Below are positions 5,576 to 6,464 of a stretch of DNA of 6,464 nt, piece after piece. The first letter of the stretch is position 1. Every line of letters begins with the position of its first letter. Under the pieces are notes generated by a model. That model was not told the origin of the DNA and ran no database searches. It worked only from the letters and a program-made list of their open reading frames with translations. The translations under genes were made by a program, and so were the position numbers. Where the stretch lies: positions 1 through 6,464 of the forward strand of contig CAMPJQ010000169.1 of the NCBI GenBank assembly GCA_946886925.1. Reading direction: 5' to 3'. The DNA comes from an uncultured Terrimonas sp. GTDB taxonomy: Bacteria > Bacteroidota > Bacteroidia > Chitinophagales > Chitinophagaceae.

Positions 5576-6343
5576 TCAATTATTGGGTCGGTAGTTAGCG
5601 GAAATGAATTGCCTTGCTTCGCTTTGTGTCATCGCGGAAAAATTGCGGTAGCGATAATGTACGTCAATTATTTCTTCCAGGGCGTCTGCAACGAGCGTCT
5701 TGTTGTCCCAATCATTAAGATGTTCTACTACTATTTTTAAACAACCCTTTTTATAAGCAATTTGCCCGATAACGTGAATCAAAGTGCTGCGGACCCTTTC
5801 GGTTGTATCGTATTGCAGCTCCCGCAAAAGCGGTAATATGTCCTGCGGAAACTTTCTTCCCCGAAGCTCAATTCCATGGCAGATTTCCCGTCGGATCTCT
5901 TTGTCTTTGTGGTGCAGATATTTTTTAGCCCAGCTTAGCAAAGGTTCCGGGTTTACTTCCCCCATTTTTTTGACAGAACCGATAACTGCATTTCTTGGAG
6001 AATGATGCGCATCAAACAAGCCTTTATCAAAAAAATGTTGTACAACACCAAAATCTCTTTTACCAATTTCCCCCGCTGCATTGATAACTGTTTGTCGTAT
6101 TTTAAAATTATCCTGCGCCAGCAATATCTCAAGCATTTGAATGATTTTGGATTGCAGTGCACTATGGCTGAAATAAAGTCGTCCAACACATAAATAAGCT
6201 GATTTTCTAATGTAGGTGTCTTCGTCTGAAAAATATAAAAACGTGCTTACAGGCTTTCCACATTTAGTTTCCGATAAAATGTCGTTGCATATTTTTGCAA
6301 CAACCCGCATACGCTCCTGTTTGGATAAATCATAAAATGGCAT
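5576..6343 (-). CDS. HEAT-repeat protein of unknown function
   Basis: This 255-residue protein is built of HEAT-type helical pairs. The repeat mark D-x-x-x-[IV]-R, with a Gly eight residues after the Arg, is seen at Asp42/Arg46/Gly54 and Asp78/Arg83/Gly91, at Arg185/Gly193, and less regularly at Asp147/Arg151. HEAT solenoids bind proteins or nucleic acids. AlkD-type DNA glycosylases share the fold, but I do not recognise their active-site residues here, so no enzyme role is claimed. There is no signal peptide or membrane segment, so it is probably cytoplasmic. The start MPFYDLSKQER fits a natural N-terminus. It is convergent with the ABC-F gene, their stops 16 bases apart. Its 5' side (6344-6464) has no clear TAnnTTTG promoter, so it may be read from a gene further right. 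Confidence 0.8.
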   Translation of the reverse strand: MPFYDLSKQERMRVVAKICNDILSETKCGKPVSTFLYFSDEDTYIRKSAYLCVGRLYFSHSALQSKIIQMLEILLAQDNFKIRQTVINAAGEIGKRDFGVVQHFFDKGLFDAHHSPRNAVIGSVKKMGEVNPEPLLSWAKKYLHHKDKEIRREICHGIELRGRKFPQDILPLLRELQYDTTERVRSTLIHVIGQIAYKKGCLKIVVEHLNDWDNKTLVADALEEIIDVHYRYRNFSAMTQSEARQFISANYRPNN

Positions 6344-6362
6344 TGTCTTGTTTATAATCTAT

Positions 6363-6464
6363 TCAATTACTTTTAAGATAAGGATGGTGTTCTTTAATAA
6401 TGCCTTTGTTAGCCACTGCGCTTAGTGGATTGGTGTTTGTTGGCGTCATGCTGCTCCTCCGAAG
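6363..6464 (-). CDS. Possible 3' end of an upstream gene on the - strand (uncertain)
   Basis: A - strand frame is open from the right edge for 33 codons to a TGA at 6363-6365, 19 bases before the HEAT gene start, a spacing that would suit an operon. The tail reads TPTNTNPLSAVANKGIIKEH and so on: polar, with no family recognised. An internal ATG (6447-6449) is preceded by a GGAGGA six bases away, so a 28-residue small protein is an alternative. An overlapping + strand frame competes with it. Confidence 0.25.
   Translation of the reverse strand, partial: LRRSSMTPTNTNPLSAVANKGIIKEHHPYLKSN
6400..6464 (+). CDS. Possible 5' start of a membrane or secreted protein gene (uncertain)
   Basis: An ATG at 6400 opens a frame running off the right edge: MPLLATALSGLVFVGVMLLLR. 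This is strongly hydrophobic, like a membrane helix or signal peptide. If real, it would be divergent from the HEAT gene. It has no good ribosome binding site and only 21 codons are visible. It overlaps the - strand frame at 6363-6464, so at most one is likely to be real. Confidence 0.2.
   Translation, partial: MPLLATALSGLVFVGVMLLLR

Noticed and set aside
5953..6193. Short frames on both strands inside the HEAT gene
   Set aside because: They lie within a complete gene with regular HEAT repeats and have no recognisable features.

Overview
The window reads as chromosomal DNA of a Bacteroidota bacterium, probably a Chitinophagaceae-like lineage. The grounds are the style of the proteins (RecN starting MLQKLFIRNYAII, a Bacteroidota-type pentapeptide-repeat protein), the near absence of strong Shine-Dalgarno sites, and a textbook Bacteroidota -7 promoter box (TAAATTTGCA) ahead of the ABC-F gene. 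The lineage is an inference from sequence style, not from a search.

Layout, left to right. (1) The 3' three quarters of a formate/nitrite transporter (FNT) gene, cut by the left edge, + strand, ending at 657. (2) A 296-base gap holding a long inverted repeat (734-838). (3) recN, 954-2609 +, complete. (4) A gap of about 240 bases with a short block of TTCGGATTT-type repeat and a candidate promoter. (5) A Qnr-like pentapeptide-repeat protein, 2847-3428 +. (6) A 538-base gap (3429-3966) rich in structure: degenerate TTCGGATTT repeats, five successive small hairpins of which two have perfect 10-bp stems, then the promoter and leader of the next gene. (7) An ABC-F ATPase gene, 3967-5559 +. (8) Convergent to it, 16 bases away, a HEAT-repeat protein, 5576-6343 on the - strand. 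(9) A right edge that is too short to assign.

The main observation is the ABC-F leader. After a good promoter box lies a 10-codon upstream ORF (MYFLSYTNKW). Its second to fifth codons are perfectly complementary over 10 nt to the 10 bases immediately before the ABC-F start codon. A 7-bp hairpin sits between the two arms, directly at the uORF stop codon. This is the architecture expected of translational attenuation, known for antibiotic-resistance genes including some ABC-F genes, but I know of no such description for this Bacteroidota family. It is a prediction from sequence only.

The genes do not form one obvious pathway. RecN (double-strand-break repair), the pentapeptide protein (possible topoisomerase protection) and ABC-F (ribosome-associated) could all belong to stress or antibiotic tolerance, but each seems to have its own intergenic region and I see no proof of co-regulation. 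No tRNA, rRNA, CRISPR array, transposase or phage gene was seen.
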